Assembly (NCBI GenBank): GCA_014529385.2
Contig: CM043963.1
Location: 81,551,912 to 81,615,911, forward strand
Length of the DNA: 64,000 bases
Direction: 5' to 3'
From: Adiantum capillus-veneris
Lineage: Eukaryota > Streptophyta > Polypodiopsida > Polypodiales > Pteridaceae
Made by a program: the position numbers and the translations under genes. Of this stretch, positions 12,987 to 25,624 are shown one piece after another (within the stretch, counting starts at the first letter, position 1; every line of letters begins with the position of its first letter). The notes under the pieces are model-generated. The model did not search any database and had not been told where the DNA came from. It worked only from the letters and a program-made list of their open reading frames with translations.

Positions 12987-13432
12987 TTGGTATCCGAGCA
13001 TTAGGTTTCTCTTTTATTGCTTAAGAAGAGAGGTCTTTAAGTAGCCTATTAATGGTTGATTTTGTTACTTATATTAGGCTAAGTGGGACTGGGATCTATT
13101 ATCGGGTTTGTTGAGCCCATTATGTGGGATAAGGTGCACACCTCGGGAGCTTTAGTCTTAATAATGGAGTCTTTTTAGACTTGCCTATGGCTTTACCATT
13201 ATTGAGCCATAAGAAGTCCGAAAAAAGCTATCCCTGGGAAACTTTGCTATGTTAGACTCACTCCACTACCCTCTATAATTAACCAATTCAAGCCGTGGGT
13301 GTAGATACTTAAGTGTCTATTTTCAAAGGCTGAGAGGAGTAGCAACTAAGGTTTTGAATTGCCAAAGCATACACTAAGTAAACACATAAGATCAATTAGC
13401 ATGGTTGACAATAACCAAGAGACCTTAGGGTT
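12987..13432 (+). mobile_element. Short internal region with tRNA-Met-type primer site
   Basis: Starts just after the left repeat with TGGTATCCGAGC at about 12988, one base off the canonical plant Copia site TGGTATCAGAGC. Only ~450 bp separate the two repeats and no gag or pol coding is seen. The element therefore depended on other elements for mobility, like TRIM or LARD elements. Confidence 0.55.
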
Positions 13433-14836
13433 AGCTTAAAAGACCTTAGGGTTAGCTTCATTAAAGACCTCCAATGGTTAGTGTTAAAAGTCCTTTGACC
13501 TTAAGAAGGCTAGTGCTTAGCTTGAGGTGGGAGCCCGATCTAAACTTAAGCAAACTAGGGTTTTGCTTGAGGTGGGAACCTTAAGCAAGATAGGGTTGTG
13601 CTTGAGGTAGGAACCTGACCTAAACTTAAGCAAGCTAGGGATGTGCTTGAGGTGGGAACCCGACCTAAACTTAAGCAAGCTAGGGTTGTTCTTGAGGTGG
13701 GAACTCCACCTAAGGTGCTTGTCATGCTTGATGACTAAGGTACTTGAGGTACTTGTCACATTTAATGAGGAAGTTGCTTGAGAAGCTTCTTATGCATGGG
13801 GGGTAAGATGCTTGAGTCAAAAAGAGAACCTCCACACTTAATGAGGAAGTTGCTTGAGAAACTTCCTATGCATAAAAATCTCAATGTTAGGGGAATTCTA
13901 AAAGAGCACATGGGACACATGTCATACTCTCACTAAGCTTAACCACATGGTGTGCTTGAATGCTATTGGTTGGTCTAAAGAGGGGTCCAATGAGCTTCTA
14001 CTTCCATCTAACAAATATCTAGATATTTTCAAGCTCTCTCTCATTAAGGGGTAAAGAGGATACTTGTCAAATAAGTACCCATGTGCATGACTACATGTTG
14101 GGTGTGATTGGTTAAGGGGAGAGGGGTCCAATGAGTTTGTAGCATGAAGAAATTTCACCCAAAGAAAGGAAGGGGGGTTCTAGGGGGATATACTCCACAC
14201 ACACACTCATTTGGGAGTCTATTCTCACTTGGTGAAATTTGAGGAACACCACCTCCTTCTCCAAGCTTGTGAGAGTGAAAGCCTACACCAACACTCTTGG
14301 CTATGGAATGCAAATCCAACCAAGAGCTATGCTTCGATGCTTAAGTGAGGAACTATTTCTTTCTCCTATGGAATGTTTCTTCTTCCTCTTCCCTATCCTC
14401 ATTCCCCGCTAGCTCTCTCCACCTTCGAAGGTGTTTGAGGCCTTGGGATTGAGGCTTAGGATAGTTAATGCTTTCTACAAGTTTATGTTATGCTTGTGAT
14501 GCATGAAGCTTTCCATCTTCATTGCATCACGTAGGTCACAAGGAACACAAAGATTGGATTGTACCAAGTCTCTCTTGATGGGAGAAACTATGCTACAAAT
14601 GCCTATTGGAGGGGGGACCGGCTACATATGAATCCGGTCCTCAACTATTGTCATGTTCTCTAAACTCTCTCTCTTGCAAAAGTATTGTTCATGCCAAGTT
14701 AACTAAATACCATTTTTATGTTGCTACCATCAATTACGTTCACCCGCTATGCTCACAAAGTAATCTCTCAAAAGTGGTTCACCTAATTTTCTAATTCCGC
14801 TACTCTCAAAGTTCATAGGCAATTTCCATTACATGT
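13433..14836 (+). mobile_element. Right LTR of the non-autonomous element
   Basis: Direct repeat of about 11484-12986, sharing the end at CATTACA. Compared with the left copy it lacks ~75 bp near 14345 and its (CA)n is cut to about five units at 14196-14206. A target-site duplication could not be identified, because the left limit of the left copy is uncertain. Confidence 0.6.
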
Positions 14837-15142
14837 CATTTCCTGTCCTCGGCTTCTTCAATTTCTTCCTCCTCGGATCTCCAATTGGAGAATTCTCGCA
14901 GTCACTCGTCTATGGTCGATGATGTGCATCATTTTCAACTTTGTAAACTGTAGGATTTCAAGAAGCCCACCTCCGTAGGGGCACCAAATGACAAGTGCAA
15001 GCATAAAACGGACCCCAACAGCCTCTACGCCAGGCTCGTGCACGCAAAACTCGTCACGGGGATTGAACAAGGGGCACCACTTAGCTTTGAGCGGCTAGGG
15101 CGTGGACAACAACGATTCAAATGACAACAACACAACGCACCT

Positions 15143-15184
<42 letters not shown>

Positions 15185-15275
15185 TGGAGGAGATGAAGAC
15201 CCTTCAAAATGTGCGGGAAAACTTGATTCAAGATGGTATCTACAAAACCCCTTGTTTCGGCGAGATGGAGACCAT

Positions 15276-15336
<61 letters not shown>

Positions 15337-16080
15337 ATAGTGCGTTCTCTAAGGAAATTTCATGTGTACGGAGATCCTACTCTTGTGCATAGTGACCCTT
15401 GGAGTCGGTGTATTTGCATGACTTTTCCTTCAAGTGCTGACTGCATGATATTGACCTCTTAGTGCTCTTTTATAGGTGGAGGCTGCTTACTTTAGTACAA
15501 AATAATTAGGTTTAGGTCCCTAAGCCGGAGAGACAAAGTAGGCACTCGGGTCCTGGATGGTTGACTGATGCTTTGTTTTGGGAGAAATAAGAAAATGATA
15601 TTCTCCTAGGTGGGCCTTGGTGACCATCACCTAGAGAGCGGTGGAATATACAAATGGTTTTTTACAAAGTTTTGGCTTTGGAAAACGGAAAATGAATTAC
15701 CCTATGGATATTTACTAAGGAAATGCATCGTGGACGAGATGTCAATGAATTGTAGGCTTCACTGGTGCGTTGGTAGCGCGCTCGTCACTTTCGGTGCCAA
15801 CTGGGACATGCCTTTGGTGTCTTTCTTTGATTGTTGTTGCCATCGCGTGTTTTTTGGTGTCGTTTGTCGATGTCCATTTTTGTTGCTTCTTTTCCTTCTT
15901 GTGCGTGCTATGTGTGTGCATTCTTGGTGCCTATGTGATTGTGTGTGTGTGCTTATGCATATAGGGTCTGTATGTGTGTGTATGTGAGTGTGTGTGTGTA
16001 TGGAAAGAAAGAGAGAGGGCTGAATTTACTTCTTACCGACACAGTGTTAGGAAATAGGTAGCTAAGTAGATAATTGAGTA
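14837..16080. repeat. (GA)n microsatellites, no gene recognised
   Basis: (GA)n runs lie at 15146-15180 and 15279-15334. ORFs crossing them translate to Arg-Glu repeats and are artefacts. Around 15900-16010 there is a diffuse TG/GTGT-rich stretch. No recognisable protein is present. Confidence 0.7.
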
Positions 16081-16299
16081 GATTACTTAATAGAGAGAGA
16101 TAATTTTCACACACAAGAGATTATAGAGTAGAGAGAGAGAGAGAGAGAGTACATAGGATATACGTGGTTCACCCAATGTGGGCTCCGTCCACGGGAAAGC
16201 AGCCATGTCTAGTCGTCCTTGTGTAGACAAAGTCCAAATCGGACCCTCCAATCCGCGCATGTGTGGCCTCCCTTGAGAAGACAAGTCCGCTTTTGAATT

Positions 16300-16420
16300 T
16301 GGCCACCGATCATTGACTTCCGACCACCGGCCACCGGCCATTGACTACCGGCCACAAACCAACCGGCCAACCGACCGGTCATCTTCCGACCACTTTTCGG
16401 CCGCCGTCCGGCCATAATAT
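16300..16420. repeat. Short CCGGCCA/CCGACCA minisatellite
   Basis: Short variants of CCGGCCAC and CCGACCAC alternate through this GC-rich patch inside AT-rich DNA. ORFs here are by-products. Confidence 0.6.
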
Positions 16421-16629
16421 TCCGGCAAAAAGGAATGTTGCAGCGGGTGATTTTTATAATATGCTCAAGATTGGCAATGAAAATTTTGGTTTCCGACGGG
16501 TGATTTTTATTTCCGGCAAGTGATTTTTCTTCGCGCACGATGGCTTCTCCTCATAACGGGGCCTTACAAATGTGCGTTTTTAATACAAAAAATTACAAGG
16601 GGTAAATCAGGCTCCATACTTAACACACA

Positions 16630-17330
16630 AAATGAGAGAGAGAGAGAGATGGTGAGAGGTGTGTGTGTGTGTGTGAGTGTGTGTGTGGAAAGAGAGAGAG
16701 AGAGAGAGATGGATGGATGGTGTGTGAGTGTGTGTGTGTGTTTATGGAGAGAGAGAGAGAGAGAGAGAGCTAGCGTTTATGATAATGGATAAGAGAGAGA
16801 GATAATTTTGTTTTGCTGATGATGAGCAAGAGAGAGAGAGAGGGTGGTGCCAAGGTTGGCGGCCCCTCTATGAGCGCAAGGACAAGAAGGGGGGTGGTGG
16901 TGTCGCCTGCAACATGAAAAACGTTTTTCATTTGTTTTAATTCATATTAAGCTCCCCTCTTGGGGTTAGTTCCCACGGCCAAGGTTTTTGAAAGCCGGCC
17001 ATCAGTGCGTATGTGATTATGTATGTGTGCTTATGCGTGTAATGTATGTAAGTGTGTGTATATGTATGGTATTGTGAGTGTGTGCGTGTGTATGTGCGTA
17101 TGGAAAGAAAGAGAGAGTTTTGGTCGTTTTTACTGTTTGGGCGGGCTATGAGAGTGAGCAAGAGTGAGGAAGGGAGTGAACGAGTAGAGTGCAAGGGGGT
17201 GGTGTGAGGTGTGTGGGCATGTGGGTAAGTAATGGCGGACAGATTTTGAGAGGGCGAGAGAGAGTGAGAGGGGGTAAGAGAGGTGGGGGGTGTGTGTGTA
17301 TGAGAGAGAGAGAGAGAGAGAGAGACCAAC
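16630..17330. repeat. Cluster of (GA)n and (TG)n tracts
   Basis: Interrupted GA and TG repeats occur at about 16632-16650, 16690-16710, 16748-16770, 16828-16842 and 17299-17325, with GT-rich DNA near 17000-17100. Long minus-strand ORFs here consist of Ser-Leu and Thr-His runs and are not credible genes. Confidence 0.75.
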
Positions 17331-17389
17331 CGAACTTCTTGGCTCATATGGGGAAAAAACCCTAGGGAAAAAATGGCCTTTGGTTATGC

Positions 17390-17900
17390 ACATGATGCTC
17401 TTTGATAGCAAATTTATGCATACATAACAAAAATGAGAGAGATAAAATGCTTCTACATAAGCAAATTTTGCAATTTTTACAATCTCTCATGCATGATTCA
17501 AAGTTGATTAGTTTTTACCTCACTTGAAATATGGAATTTAAAACAAGCCAAGAGCTAGAAATAATGCAACTCTGATGAAATGAAGTGGCTCTCGATAGCC
17601 AATTTTTACAACTTTTAAATCTTTTCAAAAAGTTGGCTAACAACTAGCTCACATGAAATTTTCAATTTAAGAGCAATCTATGAGCTAGAGATGACTTCAA
17701 CTTTAAAGGAATGAAAGTAAACGGCTCTCAATAGCCAAATTTTGTACTTGAAAGGTCTCAAAATAGTTGGCTAAACACTAGCTCAAATGAAAACATTTTC
17801 ACTTTAGACCAAGCTATGAGATAGCATGTATACAACTTTTAATCCAAAGAATTGGAATGGCTCTAAATAGCCAAATTTTGCAATATATTGTAATGATGAC
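17390..17900. repeat. Diverged ~135-bp tandem repeat
   Basis: The phrase GGCTCTCAATAGCCAAATTT and variants recur near 17585, 17720 and 17855, with a more distant copy near 17395. Each is followed by a GAGCTAG-type word. About four decayed units; no coding. Confidence 0.65.
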
Positions 17901-18274
17901 CCCTTCTTGGATCAATGAAAGTACACTCCTGCCACACCCCTTCAAAACAAAGCGTAATTGTTAGTGCATGAAAGCATTTGGAATTTCAACACAAGCAAAA
18001 TTGATCAACCATAACCCCAAAATGCAATCTTTTGGCCATCAAACAAATTCAATTTTAAACACATATTTACGAAAATAGGGAAAAATTCACAAATTTGGGA
18101 CGATTCTTTGTGTCTCATGGACTTGAGGTAAGGTTGTATTGTATGAGGTTGTTGCAGATATGAAAACTGGGATACAATGTTTAGTGGATGCTTATGAGTC
18201 TGCAAGATCCAATATGGTCCGTTTTCAACAACCATACTATACACTAGAGTGTGTTTGCACATGATAGTTTACAA

Positions 18275-18276
<2 letters not shown>

Positions 18277-18316
<40 letters not shown>
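18277..18316. repeat. (AC)20 microsatellite
   Basis: Uninterrupted AC dinucleotides directly before the decayed transposase copy. Confidence 0.95.
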
Positions 18317-18319
<3 letters not shown>

Positions 18320-18557
18320 CACCCCAAAAAAAAGAAATTTCCCACACATGCTTCATTTGATAAAACAATTAAAATGTAATTTGCAAGAAAAACTTGGGTG
18401 ACTCAATATAAAAAAACACCATTCATACCGAATAAGATTTCTTGAAGATTACAAAGGTGGGATGCCAATATCAATGTTGATAATGACCCTAGCTATGGGT
18501 GGACTAATTTGAACCATTGCTAGAAGATTACAAAGGTGAAAGGCCAACACTAAACAA

Positions 18558-21160
18558 TCATTCCTCCTCATTTGCATGGACATTTGATGGTGCCTCATGT
18601 GCATCAAGTTTGAACTGACTCTCTTTGGCCTTGAGGATTATTGCCTTTGGAATCTTGATTATTTCAGGAATTCGTCCACCCTTGGGCTTCCATGCCCAAA
18701 TGATGCAGCTAGTGTCTTCCCAGCATTGAGGATCATTGATGTTCTCTCTCCAATACTTGTTCCAACAATCCTTGTAAACCTCCACATCACTTGCATTGTT
18801 CTTCTTTGAAATTGGTGCCTAGTATTGTATCTTCACTTGAAGGTAGGTTGCCGAGTCATTGTCCTGATCAATATCTATTTTTGCCACTCCTAACAAAATT
18901 GGGTAGTTTTCATCACAAGGTTGCACAAGTACAAAGTCTCCCTTTGCCACACCAAGAGTTGGGTTGAACTCCTCAACAGGTTTGGACCACAATAGTGGCC
19001 CTCGATTACGTCAAGTACTTCATCTAGACCATCTTCCAATGGAACATCAAGAGGATGATCTTGTTCACATATACTCCTTGGCCAGAAGTCATCAAATAAA
19101 TGTTTTTTCACTTTCTCCAGGGTTTTGCATAGCTTGCATGAGATTCTCCCAGTACATAAGAACTCGGTTGATCCACCTAGCATACTCACTTTCGTGTCCT
19201 TTCTCTTGCAAGTGCTCTTTCCACTAACTAACATACTTCTTTAATCCTTCCATAACTTTCTCAGTATACATACTCAAAGGGTGGTAATACTTTTGGAACA
19301 CCTCAGGAAGCTTGGCTCCTCCTTGGTCATTTCTCTTCCATAACTCTATACCATTTTTGAGTAACCAATCCGCATTCTTAGGGTGTACTTTGTACTGCAT
19401 CAAATGTATTCCATCACTCATATAGAACCTAAACTGCAATGGCTTTGAATGACCCACTAAGCTATCTACTCCATCATGTAAGAACCCCTTTACAAATCCT
19501 TTAAAGTCTGCCACCTTTTGTAGGAGAAAAGGTGTTGGATGCATGCTAACACACTCATTTGAAGATCTTTATCAAATGTGGAAATGTAAAAATGGCTTGT
19601 TTTCTAAGCTTCTCAGAAAAGCAACTGAACAATGCATCAATGTCTTCATGAGTATGACCAACCATAAGAAAGCCAAGCTGCATTGTGTCAAATACTCCTC
19701 GTGCAACCGATACTGATACGTACGCAAACACATATCGATTCTTATTTTCTAAACCACAATTGTCAAGTTGCAACAACAATGTTCTTGGCAACCTCTTGAA
19801 CCCAAATACATTGCCATCCTCCTCTACATGTGCATTAGTAGAAAAGTTTGATTGCATCCTTGGAAACTCATTTCCCTATCTAAAAGCAAAATTCTCAGTG
19901 TCCACATTCACATTTACGATCAGCTCAGTCTCTGCCTCTTCATTCTGAGCACTCCGTTCCTTGCAGTACTAGTTTTTCTCCTTGAGCACTTTCATATGGT
20001 GATAGAGATAAGTGTTTAGACAAAACACAATCAAAAATATTTGTTCGTGGCTCCACACTTGAGTTTTCTAAGCTCAAGTCACCAAACATGTGTTTATCTC
20101 TTCTTTCTAAGTTTCTTAGACATTTTGAGAGAGATGCAATTGTGAATTTGGGATCACTCGGTCATAATCCCAATGCAAAGTGACCATAAGTTGTTTGTCG
20201 ATGTCCATGAGTGAGAATTCCTATCAAGGATACTGGAAGCCTCTCAACTCCATTGAGAGATTTTGGAACCGGTTTAATTTGTGGTATAGTAGTCTTACAT
20301 CTTGTCATGTATAATGCACAGGAACTTGGTTGGAATTATTTCTAGAGAGCTCCTCCAAGCATAGTACATATTTCTATAGCTCATTTGTTGCAACATGTGT
20401 GCTCTCCTCTGTGCCATGTATCTAGCACGCTCCACCTGATTTTTGGTAGACTCTAGCTTGACCTTTATTGATGTGCAAATGTCACATTTAGAGAATGTGC
20501 TTGATTTTGATAAAGTGACTATCTTGAAGACTGTAATCCACAACCTTGAGAATGTTGTCTATGACAACGTTCTATATTCCATTGTGACAAGTGTGTCATT
20601 TACTTCCCACAAAATGTCCACTTTTTTGTACATCATTGGTAGAACACGTTGAGTTTCTCGAGTGCCATGCATGGTTGTCCTTGACTTATGTGGCATTTGA
20701 TCTGCATTATAATCTATGAAGCCCTGTATGAGTGCTTTTTCCATCTCAACATGTGCCAAGCTCTCCTTATTATTCCAGTGTTTCCATGATTGCCATTGCA
20801 TGCTCCATCCAAGAATTTCTTACGCAGCCTATAAAATGTTGACTTTTCTATTCCATGCATTACATACCATGCTTTACTACATACCTTCTTTCCATCAAAA
20901 GTAAACTCAAAGCATTCCTCTTCTTGATCTTTTCTATAAGCCATGCTCATACAATCCAATACAAATGTGCATCGGCCAGTGTAGCTTTGTCCCCAGAAGT
21001 CTACCCTCGCTTGCATGGTTTTGGATCTATTTCCAATCTGACAACATTTCATCTCACAACAATCAATTGTTGCAACTTTGTGAATGTTTGCAGCATCACA
21101 TTGTTTGTTGAAAGCATGAGCATTACCTTTTTTTTTCTAGGCCTAACTCTATGTACATAA
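18558..21160 (-). pseudogene. Decayed second copy of the DUF7869-type transposase
   Basis: Read right to left, pieces match the 6559-9786 gene in order: a DCC-MKCCQ cluster with FWGQ (about 21100-21000), KAWYVMHGIEKSTFYR, MPHKSRTTMHGTRETQ, KCDICTSIK, FLCIIHDKM, then LQLDNCGLENKNRY with VGHTHEDIDALFS, HSKPLQFRFYM, and the tail CWNKYW/IWAWKP. The D-to-E spacing is identical to the intact copy. Several frameshifts and stops break it, and about 19860-20290 is poorly conserved. The N-terminal ~270 residues are not visible, because LTR-like sequence begins near 21340. Divergence from the first copy is large, so the two are separate old insertions of one family. Confidence 0.85.
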
Positions 21161-21345
21161 CTCCTTTTCTTACTTGTCCCATCTCTGATATCATAGTCAC
21201 CAGCAATGGCATCCTGCTCTCTATCATTTTGAGTATGAAGAAGAAGACCTAGTTCTGTACTGGTGATACCTTCTTCCGAACTAGTTTGTCACACTTGTGG
21301 AGAGTGAACCTTTGCCTGGAAAACAAGAAACAAGAAACTTCATTT

Positions 21346-21969
21346 GTTGTAACACTATTACGCCCAGAGATGTGTTGTTGATGGTGTAAGCCTTGCGGCT
21401 TGCAGTGGCCATTCCCTGAAATAACGGGCAACCGCATGGCAATCGACGGAGGATGGGAGCCATGGTGGGAGCAGATTATTTCAGGGAATGGCCACTGCAG
21501 GACCATTCTTGGCCATCAAGGGTTGTGGGGAGTAAGGCCTTAGTGCTCGTTGAAGTGCAGTATGTGCAGATTCCGAGTACTAGCATGGCAAAGATTCTGG
21601 AAGCTGAGGTGGCAGACCATGAGCGTATCTACCTGGAGCAAATTTTGCATGTTAACGTGCCTAAAATTCTTCCTGTTGAGTTGGGAGGAGTTGATTGGTG
21701 TGCAGATCATGCACGTTCTACTTGCTGACGTGTTGCAGATTTGTCGACTGTAGCACCGATTCTGCAAATAAGAGCATGCAAATTGGAGGGTTGAGATCAT
21801 TGGCCCCATGGGCTACGACTTTGACGGATGGTCCAGACTGCACGCCCCTCGACTCCCGACCTTGATGGTGGGGTACTAGGATAGAAGGCTCCATTGAATG
21901 CAGGCCTCCCTCCCGAGTTTCCACCTTTGATATCAAACATGTAGTTGTTGCAAAAAGCCCCTCCTTTGG

Positions 21970-22059
<90 letters not shown>

Positions 22060-22642
22060 GGAGATCACCTACCACGACCCCAAGGAGCCTTGTGGCACGC
22101 ATATGCAACCTCCACAATATGGTGGTGGTGGTATTAGCAGCCAGTAAGTGCCAATATCTCAAACAATGTTCAAATCAAATCCTTTGAAATTTGCAGCTGC
22201 TCCATTCTTAGACCACCACTCAATATAGCATCCTTCATGTTAACTGAGATCGCAATGAATTAGTACTATGTATTTGTTTGTATCAGTTAACTTGTGCATG
22301 CGGGCTCTTCACTTTGGGTTTTATGACGTAGGAACTTGTGAATGGTTTTTGTTGAGTTGGAATGAAAGCTTATTTTAAAATTTACAGAGATAGCTTCTGT
22401 GACCACTTTTTAGTGAGCCTTGAAAAGCTTTTGTTGATATTAAGTAATGGGTGAAGTGCGCGAGCGGGAGCGTGTGTGTGTGTCTGTGCATTAATGGAGA
22501 AGAGAGGAGACTTGTGTTTGTAGGGGCTAAAACTCACTATCAACATGTGAGCCCCCTTATTCTATAATGTACATAATGAATAAGTAAAGGGGCGAGAGAC
22601 TGGCCTAACCGTCTGTCGCCCACATGGGGCTTTACCCCAACA
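21346..22642 (-). mobile_element. LTR-like block, first tandem copy
   Basis: Repeated ~1.6 kb to the right at about 22950-24275. Read on the minus strand it starts TGTTGGGGT, and the sequence just before that start contains GGGAGGT, which could be a polypurine tract. It is therefore probably a Copia 3' LTR. It contains a (GA)n at 21972-22063 and a 24-bp inverted repeat at 21401-21424 / 21476-21499. The left end is set only by where similarity stops. Confidence 0.55.
21401..21499. repeat. Perfect 24-bp inverted repeat with 51-bp loop
   Basis: The left arm at 21401-21424 (TGCAGTGGCCATTCCC and on) is the exact reverse complement of 21476-21499. The structure is kept in the second LTR copy as 22-bp perfect arms at 23035-23056 and 23108-23129. 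It could be a hairpin in the LTR transcript or a very small foldback insertion that predates the LTR duplication. Confidence 0.9.
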
Positions 22643-22949
22643 ACCTCCCATGTAAAGACCAATGTGGCCGTGAGAGAGAAAATAATACCGTACAAAGTGA
22701 CCTATACAAGGCCATCACAAGTATGACCTCAGCCAACACCCACTGGCTCACTGAATTTGTGTGCATCCAGGTCTAATTGTAAAGGAGTATTGGGATCGGG
22801 ATACATGGCGAGGATCAGGAATTTGGCGAACAAGGTGCATAGAGTATTACAAGTGACTGTTGAGATGTCAGCACCTCAATCCCTTCCATTACCTCATTTG
22901 AGGTGCAAGCTTTGGTTTCTGCGTGCTAACCTGTTGTTGCAGATCTATG
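22643..22949. mobile_element. Internal 3' fragment between tandem LTRs
   Basis: The first ~140 bp match the sequence right of the second LTR (24276-24410), so they are the internal 3' end of the same element. After about 22790 the two diverge. No coding is recognised. Confidence 0.45.
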
Positions 22950-23607
22950 GTTGCAACACTATTACGCCCATGGATGTGTTGTTGATGGAGTAGGGAAAAG
23001 GGATGTGTTGTTGATGGTGTAGGGAATGGCCCTACAGTGGCCATTCCCTGAAATAATGGGCAACCGCATAGCAACTGATGGAGGCCGGGAGCCATGGTGG
23101 GAGCACGTTATTTCAGGGAATGGCCACTGCAGGGCCATTCCTGGCCATCAAGGGTTGTGGGGAGTGAGGCCTTAGTGCTCTTTGAAGTGCAGGTAAAGTC
23201 TGTGCAGATTCTGAGTGCTGGCGTGGTAGAGATTCTGGAAGCTGAGGTGGCAGACCATGAGCGTATCCAACTAGAGCAAATTTCACCTATTGACGTGCCT
23301 GAAATTCCACTTGTTGAGTTGGGAGGCGTTGATTAGTGTGTAGACCATGCATGCTCTACCTGCTGACGTGCTGCAAATTTGTCGACTGCAGCGTCGATTC
23401 TGCAAGTAAGAGCATGCAGATTGGAGGGCTGAGATAATTGGCCCCACGACCCGCGACTTTGATGGATGGTGTAGACTGCACGCCCCCCAACTGCTGACCT
23501 TGACGGTGGGGTACTAGGGTAGCCGGCTCCATTGAATGCAAGCCTCCCTCCCGAGTCCCCACCTTTGATATCGAACATGTAGTTGTTGCAAAAAGCCCCT
23601 CCTTCGG

Positions 23608-23675
<68 letters not shown>

Positions 23676-24275
23676 TCACATACCACGACCCCAAGGAGCC
23701 TTGTGGTACGCATATGAAACCTCCACAATAGCGTCGTGGTGGTATTAGCAACCAGTAAGTGCCAATATCTCGGACAATGTTCAAATCAAATCCTTTGAAG
23801 ATCTTGACTTGGTTGTTTGAACTTTGCACTGCTCCATTTTGGACCACCACTCAATATAGCATCCTTCATGTTAAATGAGATTGCAATGAAACTAGTACTA
23901 TGTATTTGTTTGTTTCAATTAACTTGTGCATGCAGGCTCTTCACTTTGGGTTTTATGACGTAGTAATTTGTTAATGGTTTTTGTTGAGTTGGAATGAGAG
24001 CTTAATTTAAAATTTACAGAGGTAGCTTCTACGATCAGTTTTAAGTGAACCTTGAAAATCTTTTTTTGAAATTAAGTAATGGGTGAAGTGCACGAGCGGG
24101 AGCGTCTGTGAGTGTGTGTGCAACAATGGAGAAGAGAGGAGACTTGTGTTTGCAGGGGCTAAAAATCACTATCAACATGTGAGCCCCCTTATTCTATAAT
24201 GTACATAATGAATAAGTAAAGTGGGCGAGCGAGTGGCCTAACCATCTGTCGCCCACATGGGGCTTAACCCCAACA
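22950..24275 (-). mobile_element. LTR-like block, second tandem copy
   Basis: Direct repeat of 21346-22642 with the same (GA)n, here at 23611-23675, and the same inverted repeat. On the minus strand it begins TGTTGGGGTTAAGCCCC. The Copia coding remnant at 24353-25420 lies on its upstream side, as expected for a 3' LTR. Confidence 0.55.
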
Positions 24276-24352
24276 ACCTCCCATGCAAAGACCAATGTGG
24301 CCGTGAGAGAGAAAATAAAATTGTACTGTACAAGACCATCACAAGTATGACC

Positions 24353-25420
24353 TCAGCCAACGCCCACTGGCTCACTAAATTTGTGTGCACCCAGCTCTAA
24401 TTGTAGAGGAAGTATAGAGCGATCGCCCACATACTCCTCACCAAAGCCGTACACATCCTGTAGGTATCTCACCATACGCTCTGCAAAGTGCCCCTCTGTA
24501 CGGCTGACTGCTCCCACTGCAAATGTACCTACCACAAATGCAATCTCGGGTCTTGAGATTAAAATCTCATACATGAGACTCCCAAATGCTGATGCAATCC
24601 TAGTAATACCTTCCAATCTGACCATCTCATTCAAATTTGGCTCAGAACTCCACTCATGGCAATCACTCTTGACACCCGAACTTTGATCCCTGGAGTCCAT
24701 CCTCGTGTCCATCGCATGTCACATGCGCACCAAGAGCATCTGCCTCTCCTAAACCCCGGGTGGCAAGAGCAATGCCTAGCTCCAACTCACACGCATCAGC
24801 CTCTGGCCTAAGCATATCCATGAATGATTGAATCACGGGTGAGTCCTGAGGGCTTTAGCCATCCATATCCGTCATTGTATCCATGAATGATATGCCCTAC
24901 TGCACAATTGTCTACACAACTGACTCAACATGCTCACAAATTGGAGCATCATGCAACCTATCCGCAAAGGAGACATGCCTCATCTCTCAGCATGGTTGCG
25001 TATTCACAAAGATTGTGCCATCTCGCAGATGACGTATTCGCATCGTATGAATTGTGCCAACATTAGCACCTCTCACTATGGATAGTTGTCCACGATGCAA
25101 TCTGAAAATGTGCTCATCCAACACTACTTGGCATCCGTTGTCTTGTAACTAACTCACAGAGATCAAGCTCTACGTCAAACCTGGCACATGGCGTACATCT
25201 CGCAGTCCGTATGATGCACCACTTGGCAATGATAGCCTGACATCTCCTACACCTTTTATGTCATGCACTCAATCATCAGCTTGACACATACATCCACCCA
25301 AGCATACCACTAGCATATGTGCTAAACTACTCACAACTCGGCGTGACGTAAAATCTAGCACTCGCATCTAGTATCCAATGCGAATGTAATGTGTCGCCAA
25401 AAACCGACAAAAAGAAGTTA
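24353..25420 (-). pseudogene. Decayed Copia pol fragment
   Basis: Read right to left, about 25260-25000 translates to the segment after the Copia protease (GVGDVRLSLPSG, LRDVRHVPGL, SLISVSQL). About 24620-24460 gives the segment after reverse transcriptase (AFGSLMYEILISRPEIAF). The integrase and most of reverse transcriptase between them are gone, and stops are frequent. Different from the Copia at 47-53 kb. Confidence 0.65.
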
Positions 25421-25624
25421 GGAGTAAAAGTCGATATCTCCGCCATGTGTGGCCACATGGGTATTCATAACTTAAAAACTAGCTTCAATTACTTGCACAC
25501 ACAATCAAATCAAACCAAATTGAGCTACACACTCAAAACCAATGAAATTATTAGTGAAATTACTCTATTCTAAACATCCTCTACTCACTAGCTTAGGTTA
25601 GTAATTCCTGACAGCTACGCCAAA

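Noticed and set aside
15102-15462. ORFs encoding long Arg-Glu or Ser-Leu runs (also at 10525, 21718-22187, 23333-23850, 42305-42625, 62388-62749)
   Set aside because: They are translations of (GA)n/(TC)n microsatellites with no conserved flanking sequence.
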